64,000 nucleotides of DNA, taken from Entonaema liquescens. Its lineage: Eukaryota; Ascomycota; Sordariomycetes; Xylariales; Xylariaceae. This document shows positions 36,967-48,958 of this stretch, piece by piece (position 1 is the first letter of the stretch; each line of letters begins with the position of its first letter). Both the position numbers and the translations under genes were made by a program. The notes beneath the pieces were generated by a model that saw only the letters and a program-made list of their open reading frames with translations, did no database searches and had not been told where the DNA came from. The stretch spans positions 186,001-250,000 of the forward strand of contig CADCSX010000010.1 of NCBI GenBank assembly GCA_902805475.1. Direction: 5' to 3'.

Positions 36967-39405
36967 TTCGATGATCTAGGACGAAGCCCAACGAGAAATG
37001 GAATCCAGGTGTGTTAGAGTAAGACTTGAGAAAGTGCCGTGTGATATTCGACTGTAAGAATACAGGGGTAACACTTTAGAAATAGAAATTAATCGAGTCA
37101 GTTCGAGTATGTATGCAAAGGGAAACAAGAAGCAAATATTGCATTGTGTCCAAGGAGAGAGGGGGAGGGGAGAGGAGAATTCAAAGCGAGAAATAGAAGA
37201 TTCTTACCTGGAATAGGATCTTGAAAAGAAGAAACAATTCAAGTATCTATGTACGAGAAAGCTGCGTGTAATCAGGTTGAAGAACTAACAATTAACGACG
37301 GGTAAGAGTTGTCTTGCTAGAATCCAGTTTGCCAAGTCAAAATCGTAAAAGAAACGACAGACATGTATTGGAGAACAGCAGGATGCGAGTATTCTGTGAC
37401 TTTCAAGAACAGATTTCTGAAGGGAAAAGGAAAGGGAAATTAAGTGGTAAAAACCAGGTCGTGAAAATGGAAAGTTTGGGGGAAAAAACAGGCAGGCAAG
37501 TGCAGAAGAAAATGAAACCGAGAAGTTCCTAGTCAACTAGACCTTAGTACTTAGAAGGAAGTAGTAGGAAAGAGAATGTAAAGATAAGGGTCGTGGAAGA
37601 TACATTAGGTATGTACGCAGGGTGGACTAATCAGTGCCGAGATACCTCTAGTGATGTACGTGAAGCGGGCTAATCAATGACAAGATACTTCAGAGATGTA
37701 CGGAGAGGGGAATAATCAGTGTACATGTGACATTCTATCTAGGCCTGCCAGCGGCGTCTTTGTCGATCAAGCAGTCCAGGGGCGTAAAGATCAAGACGAC
37801 TAGATAGTTCATACTCACCGAACCTTGGACTACAAGAAGTCTACTGGGATGGTATGTTGTGCTACTTATATGATATATATAGGAGGTTTCGATGAACTCG
37901 AAACCGTCTATGGCAGACGACCCATGTGAGCACTAGAGATAGGATTGCCGAAGAGCCAGGGATGGTGAGCATTGCAATGTAACTAATGTTATGTTTATTA
38001 ACGCCATCTAGGCGTCGACGACATGGAAACCATGTGACGCTTGTAGAAGTGTGACTAGCTTCGACTATAAAGGCGTATAATGGTAGTGACGAGAGAAGAT
38101 AGAGAGGGCATATAGTCATATTCTCGCCGAGAGAAAAGTCATTGACCCGGTTTATTGCTGACGCAAGAGTAAACCCGAATTTCCTACTGTAAGAAGCATA
38201 ATAAATGAACATTAGGTACACCTAGTTTAACGCCAGCTAGGGGTGGATTGGGTGGACAATGTAGCTATCTAAGGGAATAGATACATATAAAACGGGTGAT
38301 AAATACGTATCTGCAGGTCGTCTATGGCATGAGGCTACGGTCGAGCTGGCGGATAGGGGTTTAATGTCGAGGACGTTACACGTTTTGAAACTAGATTCAA
38401 TTTTTAAAGGCAAGATATTATAGGCAAAGAGTGATTCAGGGTGAAGTTGAATATTGCTGAGAATTCTAGCATTTTTCTGACGGCACTCTTTTCTTGTGGA
38501 AAAATACATTGGTATCTCAAATGTTTGTGAAATACGTAGACTTGGCACAGGCACATTCAAGCGGTATGAGAATGGCAATCGAAATCAAACACAAGGGCAT
38601 ATTATGCAAACTTGGAACCTACTGGTCTGTCCACCTTTCGTGAACTTTACTGTTTTATTTCATATCCCCTGAGTAGAGTATCATGTGAAGTTGTTCACTA
38701 AGCGGCACTTGCTGTCTTACTTCGTTCTTAAGACAGTTGGATCTGTAGGGGAGCAGTAATTGAGAATATATGTCTAAATACCTATCTACGAACTTCCTTT
38801 AAAGAGCCTGCGACTTTACTCGATGTCAAACAATTAGGTTTCATTACTTGCTACGACATATGAAAATGCTGATGTCCGCTATTAAGAGTGACAGATTAAA
38901 GTTTAATATACTTGTCATTATTAAGAAGAGAGTGAAAGAGGGGAAAAGGGGAAAAGGGGGAAAAGGGGGGGAAAGTATAGGCGCAAAAGTCAGGTCGTGG
39001 ATTTATATCTCTAGAGATGTACCTATGATAAAAACTTCCAAGGATATGTTTTGTCTTGTTACTATTTTAGTCTTGAGTTGTGCATTGTGCGAATTAATAG
39101 ATTATACGTTTTACATATAGTCCTTTTCTATCGAAAGAAAAAAAGTATCTTCACCCTCTATATGTTTCTATCTTCTTTCACCGAGGGACACGCCTTGAAA
39201 CTCGCTTAGTCTATGATTTCCTTCTCTTCCGAGGTTTAGTGTATAGGTAGTTAGGTAATCAAATGATAAGAGTAGCGACGTCTCTATAAGTCCTAATGCC
39301 TTTTGTTCTATGTGATAAGTGCAACATATAATAAACATAAACTCCGATCTATCCGCCCTTAGGTCTATGTGCCTACTCCCCCACCTCTTCCTTCTAAGTA
39401 AGACT
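36967..39405. other. Intergenic gap, no supported gene (2.4 kb)
   Basis: AT-rich. It carries a degenerate 43-bp tandem repeat (listed separately), a GGGGAAAA-type purine run near 38939-38968 and short open frames without coding character. Confidence 0.6.
37613..37740. repeat. Degenerate tandem repeat, about 43 bp x 3
   Basis: Three consecutive units start GTACG at 37613, 37656 and 37698. Each carries a (G)CTAATCA / AATAATCA core and, in the first two, an AGATAC..T..GAT tail. Unit lengths are 43 and 42 bp and the third is partial. The differences are scattered, so the array is old. Intergenic and of unknown function. Confidence 0.65.
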
Positions 39406-42281
39406 CTAATCTTGGTGATCACCCCCTATCATTGGGTTATAATACGGATCTATGCCCGGCATGGCGGAGTTGAAAAGATCCATGATATCAGTACCGAGCG
39501 GGACTTCATCATCCACCTCAAAATACCTATCATTAATTGGGAAGAATAGAGTATTATTAGTTGGTAAAGATGTATCGCCGTCGAAAAGGAGACCTTCTGG
39601 TACCTAGATAGTCACGGTTAACAGCAGACGTATGAGGGGTTGAATGGAAACTTATACTTACCTGTGCTAACTCGAGATCTGAGGAGTCTAGTACAAGGGG
39701 AATACAATTTCCCCGAGGTGACTTTGGCCCAGTTCTGCTGAGGGGTTTTGAGGCTCCGTTTGGCGATTTCGCCGCCATGTGCGGTTGCTTGTCAATACTA
39801 TGGTTCGACATACCCTCCCTCTTTACAGTATTTACATACTCGCGAGCAATATGTGCAAACTCGCCGATCAATGAGCCTGGTAAGCTACCACCGCTCGCAT
39901 ATTCAAGCCTGCTAAAGTGCCCACCAGCCATATCTAGAAGAGCAAGATTCGTTGCTGTTTCGGCGTGCTTTGGATTCGTGACCACTAGATCGAATAGGAC
40001 GAAGAGAGCTACGATTGGGATACCAGCAAGAATCCTATTGCCAAAAGGTAAGCAAGAATATGCTCAATAAAAAAAGCCTGTCACAACGGAATCCCGCTAA
40101 TTATGAAATTCTCAAACTTACCATAATGGCGTGATTGGTTCTACTTCAATGAAAGCCGTCAACCCTAACACAGATCGTGACGTCTCCATCATATTTCTCG
40201 TACTCTCGGCCTGGCGGGCCTGGCTTACAATGTGGCTGGTATTTGCAGCTAGGTATAATGTCGCCCGGCAAAGGCTCAGCCTAAAACTGTTGTAGAGGAG
40301 ATGGACGCCGAGAGCAGTCGCCCGATCCACACTATTTTGCAACGTATGCGTCTGGTACGGGCCACTGGGCCGGAATTTGGCCGGTATCGACATCCGCCAT
40401 TCCTCTAGCTCGGTCTCGCATTGGTCGATTATAGCTAGATAATAAGTCTTTGGGTTCTCCGTTCCGGCAGTAGAAAATAGGGACGTCATGGCCTTTGACA
40501 GTAATCGTGCGTACCTCGCCGTGGTGAGGAACCAGTCGAGCTCCCCTATGATCGCGTCGGGTACGGGTGGGATTGGGACGACAATGTCTTGATCGACGAA
40601 TATCTACAGTTGTTCGTTCCATGTTAGATGACCTTCTAGTTAAACCTAGATAAGAGAACACGGTGACATAGAATCGACATACGGAGTTCCTCCCGAAGTG
40701 AAAATTAATTATCTTCTCAATCGTGTAGAGAATCCAAAATGCCCTATGATACGCCACTCTGGCCTTGCCTCTTAAATTGGCGCGCCCAAGGTTCTGCGCT
40801 CTCCTGGCAGCTTCGGATAATATGAAGTGCTCTATTGCTATACACGATATACTGTAATACTTGGGGTTAGCAACGGTTGCATACGCGGTCAATGTCGTAA
40901 GATCAAATGATGACAGGGTTTGGTCTTTGTGGTATTTTACATACCTGAGAGAATATATAGTCAAGGCGGTCATCGCCTGGAGGACGTCTAGAGAATCCGG
41001 AAGCGAGAAGAGGTCGGGTAGGACGGCAAGCGCTCTTGACATGTACTGCCAGGCTCTACCCTTTCCTGGCTCGAATTTGCCTCCACTACCGGCCTGGCAC
41101 CCGAGGGCGACAACTGCATTATACAAAGCATATAATGCTTTACTGTGTCCCAGACGGTCGGCGAAATAGGGGGCGTGGACCATAGCCTCAAATTCCTTCT
41201 GGTCGAGGAAGGGATAAACACGATGGACTCGTTCAAAGTATACTGTCAGCAAGTTAAGTAGACTGTCTTGTTTAACTGGGGATTGAGGAGGAATGACATT
41301 TGATGTGGGCATTTGCCTCAGCCGTATCCGAGAGTGCGAGAGCATCTTTCTGATTTTCTCTTACATCACACGTGGAGCCCGAAGCCGCTACATCTGCCGT
41401 AACTGGGAATCAGTGTTCGTCTATCGAGTTCTTCTTAATGATTCTTTTAAACCCACCATGATGTTGCAGCCGGGAAGCAATTACCGAAGATATTCTCTGG
41501 ACTAGCCGGTTCACTTTGTCATTCCGTAGGCGGGAGGATAGGTATGACAGTCGATTGTCGGAGAAGAACGTCAAGCTAGAACTTCCAACTGGGGTTGAAC
41601 ACTATTAGTGGCTTATAGACTTAGTAGGGGCGATGAAAACATACTGACTATCCCGATCCCCTAGTGCATTTAGCAGACTATTTTGTATAATAGGGGTTAA
41701 GGGGGATATACCTTCACTGCGAATGGCTTTTCATTCCCAAGAGCTCCAGCCGTTCCAGCGGTAGCTAATATACGATCGACATATAATTCGGGCAATGGTC
41801 GCCGAGTCTTTAGTATAATAAGTTAGTCCCGATTCTCTCTAGGGCTATTATATTGGTGCAAGACGTTACATTTTCGGTGACTTCGGCCACACTTGGAGGT
41901 TGAGCTTTTGGTGACGAAGTACACGTGAGGAGACTATTTACTATTATTGAACTCAGCAAGTTACATATATTCAAGTGGTTCCTTATGGTAATAATAATAT
42001 GTCACTTACCATTTCGTCTTTGGGGCATTTTTCTACGACTGAAATGACAATGCGCTTTTCGGCGCTTCGCGGGGCATTAGCAAAGACTAGTGCGCCGACG
42101 ACAACACAACCGAACTACTTACGATGCAGTGATCACAAGGACCAGGGTACCCTGTAAATTCAACTTGAGCCTCAAGTGACCGAAGACACGGTAGTGATTA
42201 TTGGTGCACAATTGCGGCAAGCTTACCGTTACATCGTACTTTTCGTGCCTTGCACGAGTCGCAGCTCTTCAATATCTCCAT
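39406..42281 (-). CDS. Zn2Cys6 transcription factor with fungal_trans domain
   Basis: Nuclear regulator, multi-exon. The Zn2Cys6 cluster is assembled from three small exons (42281-42227, 42151-42123, 42064-42010): CDSCKARKVRC-NGYPGP-CDHCIRRKAHC, an exact CX2CX6CX6CX2CX6C. Downstream, RPLPELYVDRILATAG, SLLNALGDRDSQY and SLTFFSDNRLSYLSSRLRN match the linker region of this class, and KVNRLVQRISSVIASRL follows. The fungal_trans middle-homology domain begins VKQDSLLNLLTVYFERVHR and continues in VYPFLDQKEFE, YYSISCIAIEHF and FWILYTIEKIINFHFGRNS. The last exons give ILAGIPIVALFVLFDLVV, and the end is PLGTDIMDLFNSAMPGIDP with a stop at 39406. Late introns resolve cleanly (for example 39604-39661). 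Exon borders between about 42010 and 41400 are tentative. It is divergent from the PDR pump, so regulation of that pump is inferred. Confidence 0.85.
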
Positions 42282-42863
42282 CCCAGTCTCTATTTTAGAC
42301 GCAACCCCGGGTTCAATCTATCGTAAGGAGAGGAATAAGACGGATACGCAAATAAAAGTGAGGAAAAAAGGAGAGTCAGGAGGCGGAATGGAGAAGGAAT
42401 ATTATGTTTTTGCTGAGCCCCGAACAAGACTAACGGCATCAAGAAGTTCGGCTCCGAAAGCCAAGACCCATATCGGGATCAGCTTCTGACAGTTCCCGAA
42501 GGCAACGACTCATAACACGGCAAGGTATCAGCTCGGAAATTGTCTATAAGTCGCTGGATACGTATTTTTCACATGAAATATGCATTCATCTATACGAGAG
42601 GTATGATGCCTGCAGATAACTACCGCAGCCACATGGTAATCGTAGTCCTACTTATTTCGTCATAGCCCGAGATGTTTACCGAAGTGTTCCAGCTGTCCCT
42701 GTGCTCGGCATGCTGGAGGATAGTGTGAGGCTTTTAGGGGTTAAAACTTCGGTTGCGATGCTGATATGTATTTGTATTTAAATATACTTCTTAGCCATGT
42801 GTCTGCTTGTAAGATTCAGCTCGTACTTAGGTCAAGTTCGACTCGAAGAACAAGGAACTAGCC
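42282..42863. promoter_or_regulatory. Shared divergent promoter of the Zn2Cys6 gene and the PDR transporter
   Basis: 582 bp between divergent start codons with no supported gene; a 79-codon open frame here has no domain. Zn2Cys6 factors commonly bind CGG-type triplets, and several CGG/CCG triplets occur, but no clear everted or inverted pair was identified by eye. Confidence 0.5.
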
Positions 42864-45800
42864 ATGGCTGAGAAAGCGGCGAGACGAGCTTCACTCTCGT
42901 CTGATGCTTCATCGACACAGGACGATTCGACACACGTCGCTGCGCTTGCGAGAAGCCTAACTCGACAGAGTACCCAGTCCCGTGCCTTTCAAGGAGTGAA
43001 TCCGTTCCTAAAGCCTTCCCCGGAGCTCGATCCGAATTCTCCGCATTTTAACGCAAGAGAATGGGCCAGGAGTCTTCTACATGCCTTCGCTCAAGAGCCT
43101 GATAAATATCCTCGACCACCTATTGGTGTCTCCTGGCGCAACTTAGGAGTGCACGGCTTTGGCAAAGACACCGATTACCAGAAAGACTTCCTCAACGTCC
43201 TCTGGCGGGCGCCTCTAATTGTACGAGAATGGATTTCACATAGGCAACAGAAGATTCAAATTCTGGATGACTTTGATGGGTTAGTGAAGAGTGGCGAGAT
43301 GCTCTTAGTCTTAGGACGTCCTGGCAGGTAAGCACTTTTAGTCATTCAACACTTGTACCTAGTATTGGAATCTATTAAACTGATAATCTTGACCGCAAGT
43401 GGTGTTTCCACCTTATTAAAAACCATTGCTGGCCATGTCCATGGTCTATACCTTGACGAGCAGTCGCATGTCAACTATCAAGGCATACCGTGGGATCTGA
43501 TGCACAGTCGCTTCCGTGGCGAAGTTATCTACCAAGCTGAGACTGATATACACTTCCCTCAGATGACTGTTGGTCAGACTCTGCAGTTTGCTGCGTTGGC
43601 CCGCACACCCCGGAACCGCCTACCAGGGGTAAGCCGTGAGGCGTACGCTCAACACCTAAGAGATGTAGTCATGGCCATCTTCGGTATATCGCACACGGTA
43701 AACACAAGGGTAGGCGACGACTTTATCCGAGGTGTAAGTGGTGGCGAGCGAAAGCGAGTTAGCATTGCCGAAGTTACCTTAAACCAGAGTGCGATTCAAT
43801 GCTGGGACAATAGCACAAGAGGGTTAGATTCTGCGACTGCGCTTGAATTTGCCAAGACCCTCAGACTCTCCACGGAACTGGGAGAGACCGCAGCAATTGT
43901 TGCCATGTATCAAGCCTCACAACCTGCATACGATGTAAGTTCTCAACAGTTATTTATTCCTAATAGTTGCCTTTCTTATACCTTGGTAGATCTTCGATAA
44001 GGTCGCCGTGTTATACGAAGGAAGACAGATCTTCTTTGGACCCAAGGATGAAGCCAAGGCCTATTTCACCGATATGGGATACCACTGCCCCGACCGCCAA
44101 ACTACTGCTGATTTCCTCACTTCTCTTACGAATCCATCTGAACGCGTGGCTCAACCGGGATTCGAGGACAGGGTCCCGCGTACTCCGGACGAATTTGCGC
44201 AGGCATGGAAGCAGAGTGAGGCGAGAGCGCGGCTCCGAAGGGAGATCGAGATCTTCGAGCAGGAGTATCCGACAAAAGGCCAGCATCTTCAAATACTGAA
44301 AGAGTCCCGAAAGACTCAGCAGGCCTCGTTTACGTGAGTTTTTTAAATCATGAATATTTCAGGAAATACGTCCTAATATATTTTCGCAGCCGAGCTCAGA
44401 GTCCATACACCATTTCTATCCCGATGCAAATCCATCTTTGTATGACTCGGGGCTTCCAGCGTATCGCGGGTGACAAGACATTCGTCGTCGTTACCATCCT
44501 AGCAAACCTTGTTATATCGTTGGTGCTTGGGAGTATATACTATAAACTCCCCCCTGTTGCTGAGAGCATGAATAGTAGATGTGTTCTTCTCTATTTCTCT
44601 ATTGTCTTCAACGCCCTGAGTAGCGCCTTAGAGGTAATGTCACCTAAGCCAGGTAGATAGTAAGGGCGTACCACTAACTATCCCAGATTTTCTCTCTATA
44701 TGTCCAGCGACCGATCGTCGAAAAGCAATCCCGTTATGCGCTGTATCATCCTTTTGCGGAGGCAGTGGCTTCCATAATCTGCGATCTCCCGACTAAGCTC
44801 CTATCTGCCATATGTTTCAACATCCCCTTGTACTTCATGGCCCAGTTGAGGCAGGAGGCAGGCTCGTTTTTCATATTTCTCCTGTTTGGATTCACGTGTA
44901 CGTTTACGATGTCTATGATCCTCAGGACTATCGCACAGACGACCCGCACCGTACAGCAAGCCGTGACACCCGCTGCTATCTTCATCTTAGGACTGGTTAT
45001 ATATACCGGATTTATACTTCCCACGAGAAGCATGCAAGGTTGGCTTCGTTGGATCAATTATATAGATCCGATCGCATATGCTTATGAGAGTCTTGTCGCA
45101 AACGAGTTTTCGAACCGGCAGTTTCCTTGCGCTCAGTTTGTACCAATGGGCCCTCCGTACGCAAATGCTACTCCCTTGGAGAGGACCTGTTCTATTGCAG
45201 GCGCCTTGCCGGGTCAGGACTTTGTTAGCGGCGACATGTTTATCAACGGGAATTTTGGGTTCTATCACTCTCATGTTTGGCGGTACGTCTTTTAGAAATA
45301 TAGGGTTGGAGTTCATGACTGACTAAATCGGCAGAAACTTTGGCATCCTCATTGGCTACATCGTGTTCTTCGGAGTTGTATACATGCTTGCCGCAGAATA
45401 TCTTTCACTTGACCAATCTAAGGGCGAAGTTCTGGTCTTCCGTCGGAACCATGCTGCAGCCTTGGATATTAAGAGATCGCAAGATGAAGAATCAGGGGCT
45501 GCAATTATCCCGCCAGCCAAGCGATCCGATCCTCTGTCAGGAGACGGGAAGAAGCAGAAAAACAAGGATTCCACCGATGCTCCCGCCGGACAAGGCTCCA
45601 TCATCCACACCCAAAAGGTTTTTCATTGGGTCGACGTGTGCTACGATATCTCAATTAAAGGACAACCTAGAAGAATCTTAGATCATGTCGATGGATGGAT
45701 TAAGCCTGGGACATTGACAGCTTTGATGGTAAGATAAACTTCGCCAAGTCTAGAGTTGGAATAGCAATTGACCAGTATATAGGGCGCAACTGGAGCAGGA

Positions 45801-47803
45801 AAGACTACTCTTCTCGACGTACTAGCCGACCGCGTGACCATGGGCGTAGTCAGCGGCGATATTTTAGTCAACGGAATTCCTCGTGGGAATGCATTCCAAA
45901 GGCAGACTGGATATGTTCAACAGCAGGACATTCATCTCGAAACGGCAACTATTAGAGAGGCCTTACGGTTTAGTGCGGTACTCCGGCAACCATTTAATGT
46001 TCCAACGGAAGATAAATACGCCTACGTCGAGGATGTCATCAAGCTCTTGGATATGGAGGCATACGCCGACGCAATAATTGGCGTGCCTGGTGAAGGTAAA
46101 CATAAAGACACAGCCCAGGGGCTTCAGTAAGCTAATTTGGTGTTTAGGTTTGAATGTTGAGCAACGTAAGCGTCTGACCATAGGAGTCGAGCTTGCCGCC
46201 AAGCCAGATCTACTCATTTTCTTCGATGAGCCCACGTCTGGACTTGACAGTCAAACGGCGTGGTCGATCACAAGCCTCCTAAGAAAGCTGTCCGACAATG
46301 GACAGGCAATCTTGTGTACCATCCACCAACCCTCTGCCATGTTATTCCAGCAGTTTGATCGGCTATTGCTGCTAAGCTTCGGGGAAGACGGTATACTTTG
46401 GAGATATCGGACAAAACTCCAAGATGCTCACCGGGTACTTCGAACGCCACGGAGCCACTCCCTGCGGCGTTGACGAAAACCCTGCTGAATGGATGCTGCG
46501 AGTTATTGGAGCTGCTCCTGGAGCCCATGCTGAGCAAGATTGGCACGAGGTCTGGCGTAGTAGTAACGAGTACGAAGCTATACGAAAGGAGCTCAGGGTC
46601 ATGGAATTGGGATCTCCAGACGTTGGGGATGCTGGCGTAGAGGAATACAACGACAGGATGTCTACGGCGTTCTATGCGACCCCCTTCTATTACCAATTTC
46701 TCCTGTGCGCCAAGAGAGTATTCGAGCAATACTGGCGCACCCCTTCGTATATATACGCAAAGTTAATACTATGCGGCGGTACCGTAAGTATTGATAGAAC
46801 CTAAAATTATATTTCTCTGCTAACTCTCTGTTAGTCTCTCTTCATCGGATTGTCCTTTTTCAGCTCTGAGTTGACGATGTCTGGTCTTCAAAACCAAATG
46901 TTCGCGATATTTATGTTACTGGTTATATTTGCATTCCTCGTTTATCAGACCATGCCTCAGTTTATCCTCCAGCGGCAGCAATACGAAGCACGAGAGCGAT
47001 CCTCAAGGGCGTATTCATGGTATACATTCTTTCTCGCTAACATGGTCGTCGAGCTGCCGTGGAATACAGCGGCTTCGCTCTTGATTTTTGTGCCGTTCTA
47101 CTACCTCGTCGGGATGAACGAAAATGCCATTCCGACGAATTCTGTTACTGAGCGCGGCGGTCTTATGTTTTTCCTTCTCTGGACCGTTTTAGTTTTTGAG
47201 TCTACATTCGCAGATATGGTCATTGCCGGCGTAGAAACGGCCGAAGTTGGGGCCGTTATTGGTCTCCTGCTATTTGCCATGTCCTTGATATTTTCAGGGT
47301 AAGTGATCTTCGCGATGTTAAATAGCTTGCTTCCATCTAACTTTGCTGGTAGTGTTATGGTACCTCGGAGCTCTCTGCCCGGGTTCTGGATCTTCATGTA
47401 TCGGGTCTCGCCATTTACATATATCATCAGTGCTATGCTCGCCGTCGGCGTTGCAAACCACGAAGTCCGCTGCAGTGCCCTTGAACTCCTGCACTTTCAA
47501 CCTCCCGAGGGAAAGACTTGCGGAGAGTACGTCGAACCGTACAACCAAGTAGCATTTGGGGCCGTATACAACCCGGAAGCTACATCGAGCTGCAATTTCT
47601 GCTCTCTTGCGAATACTAACATTTTTCTTGCATCTGTCGACTCATTCTACGTCGATAGGTGGCGCAATCTTGGCCTGATTTGGGTCTACATTGTGTTTAA
47701 CGTTGGCGCTGCGCTGCTCCTCTACTGGCTTGCTCGAGTCCCTAAGAAATCGAGTTGGAAGGCTCTTCGGGAACATAAGCATCGTATTATGCCAAAGCGT
47801 TGA
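42864..47803 (+). CDS. PDR/CDR-type ABC transporter (full-size ABCG), with one apparent frameshift
   Basis: Plasma-membrane efflux pump, (NBD-TMD)x2, of the pleiotropic drug resistance class. Ten exons: 42864-43327, 43400-43934, 43990-44333, 44390-44633, 44687-45282, 45335-45728, 45783-46095, 46148-46783, 46835-47298 and 47353-47803. Together they give about 1480 aa. NBD1 is the usual degenerate site: Walker A GRPGSGVSTLLKT, signature VSGGERKRVSIAE and the WDNSTRGLDS Walker B. NBD2 is canonical: GATGAGKTTLLDVLADR, LNVEQRKRLTIGVELA and LLIFFDEPTSGLDS. Transmembrane blocks follow each NBD (for example FVVVTILANLVISLVLGSIY). In exon 8 near 46381-46386 the frame changes between LLLLSFG and KTVYFGDIG; two bases appear missing or one extra in GGGGAAG. 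Without correction translation stops at 46473, losing TMD2. Note Val replaces the usual Cys in the NBD1 Walker A. Confidence 0.92.
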
Positions 47804-48750
47804 TTTTGCGCGGGTCTTCAACGCTTGAGACCACCGGCAAGTCTTAGCGCTGGGTTTTATTACCTGCGACCGAAACTGTCGTATTTACTTTCTCCTTGTT
47901 CGAGTCCCTTTTTTACGTATATTTCCTATCGTTGGATTAGAGGATTGCAAAGTAGCACTCTGGTGAAATAGATTTTCTAGCCGTTGGGATAATTACTGCC
48001 CGAATAATACCTTCCTTTTTTATTTTTTATGGAAAACTTGATGGGGGGAAAAGACAGATACATATGTAGAAAGTACGGAGGGTTCCTACGGGGTTTACAA
48101 CGGGAAACGCAGCATGAAGCCAAGCTCAAAGCGGTAAGGAGGGATCTCCAGGTACGTGGCACGAGCCAAGGGGACTAGCCGCTCTGGCGTGGAGACATGA
48201 AGGCGATGATCTCGGCTCGGTTGGTGTACCGAATTCGATATTTGTCCGAATAATTCGTATAACAAATAAAGAAGCGGGAAAAGACGTGGAGGATATTGAT
48301 ATTGTGATATTGGTAGTGCTTAGAGATGATATCCTTTCATTAATCATTTTTGATTCATTTGAATTCCCCTAGTCGGATACAAACGTAGCCGGGAAACCTT
48401 TGAGAGATTATGTCCAATGACCTGGTTCGAAGAGAGGCTGCAATAAATAAAATAACCACATATAGCACATATAGCCCATATAGCACATATAGCCGTTGGT
48501 TAATAGGGGTTACTCGGTTCTTTCAGTCAGGTACGTATGATAATGTAATTCGCAAATGTTCTCCATGTTACCCTACTCTAGGTCTTATTCGCGTTTGATA
48601 TTATCAACTTAATTTATTCGGGTGCGCCGTGACGCATGGAGGGCTGCAATGTTGCCGGCCGGCTATTTTGTACTGCGTTGGGTTTGAGGTATCAGTATCT
48701 AAAGGATTTGAGAAACTTCATACACTTACTACGTCGTTGATCGAATCCCC

Positions 48751-48822
48751 CTGAGATACCTGAAATACCTGAAATACCTGAAATACCTGAAATACCTGAA
48801 ATACCTGAAATACCTGAGATAA
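48751..48822. repeat. 9-bp minisatellite CTGAAATAC, 8 units
   Basis: Eight contiguous 9-bp units: six identical CTGAAATAC copies in the middle, while the first and last carry the same variant CTGAGATA(C/A). There are no spacers, so this is not a CRISPR array. Homogenised centre and older edges fit a slippage-driven array. Confidence 0.9.
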
Positions 48823-48916
48823 AATTTACTAACTCTCAATGGACTAGAATCGGTTCGATCTGCGATGCGCGGATCGATTGCGATTTCGTCAGTAATGTAT
48901 GTACTGTGTTTCTCTC

Positions 48917-48917
48917 T

Positions 48918-48957
<40 letters not shown>
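48917..48957. repeat. CTTT tetranucleotide microsatellite, about 10 units
   Basis: Perfect pyrimidine-strand (CTTT)n tract of about 40 bp in a longer CT-rich stretch. Polypurine/polypyrimidine mirror character could allow triplex formation. Likely polymorphic. Confidence 0.9.

Positions 48958-48958
<1 letters not shown>

Noticed and set aside
42250..42489. 79-codon plus-strand open frame between the regulator and the pump
   Set aside because: It overlaps the antisense of the Zn2Cys6 first exon and has no coding features.
48751..48822. Possible CRISPR-like repeat array
   Set aside because: Units are 9 bp, contiguous and without spacers, in a eukaryotic genome.
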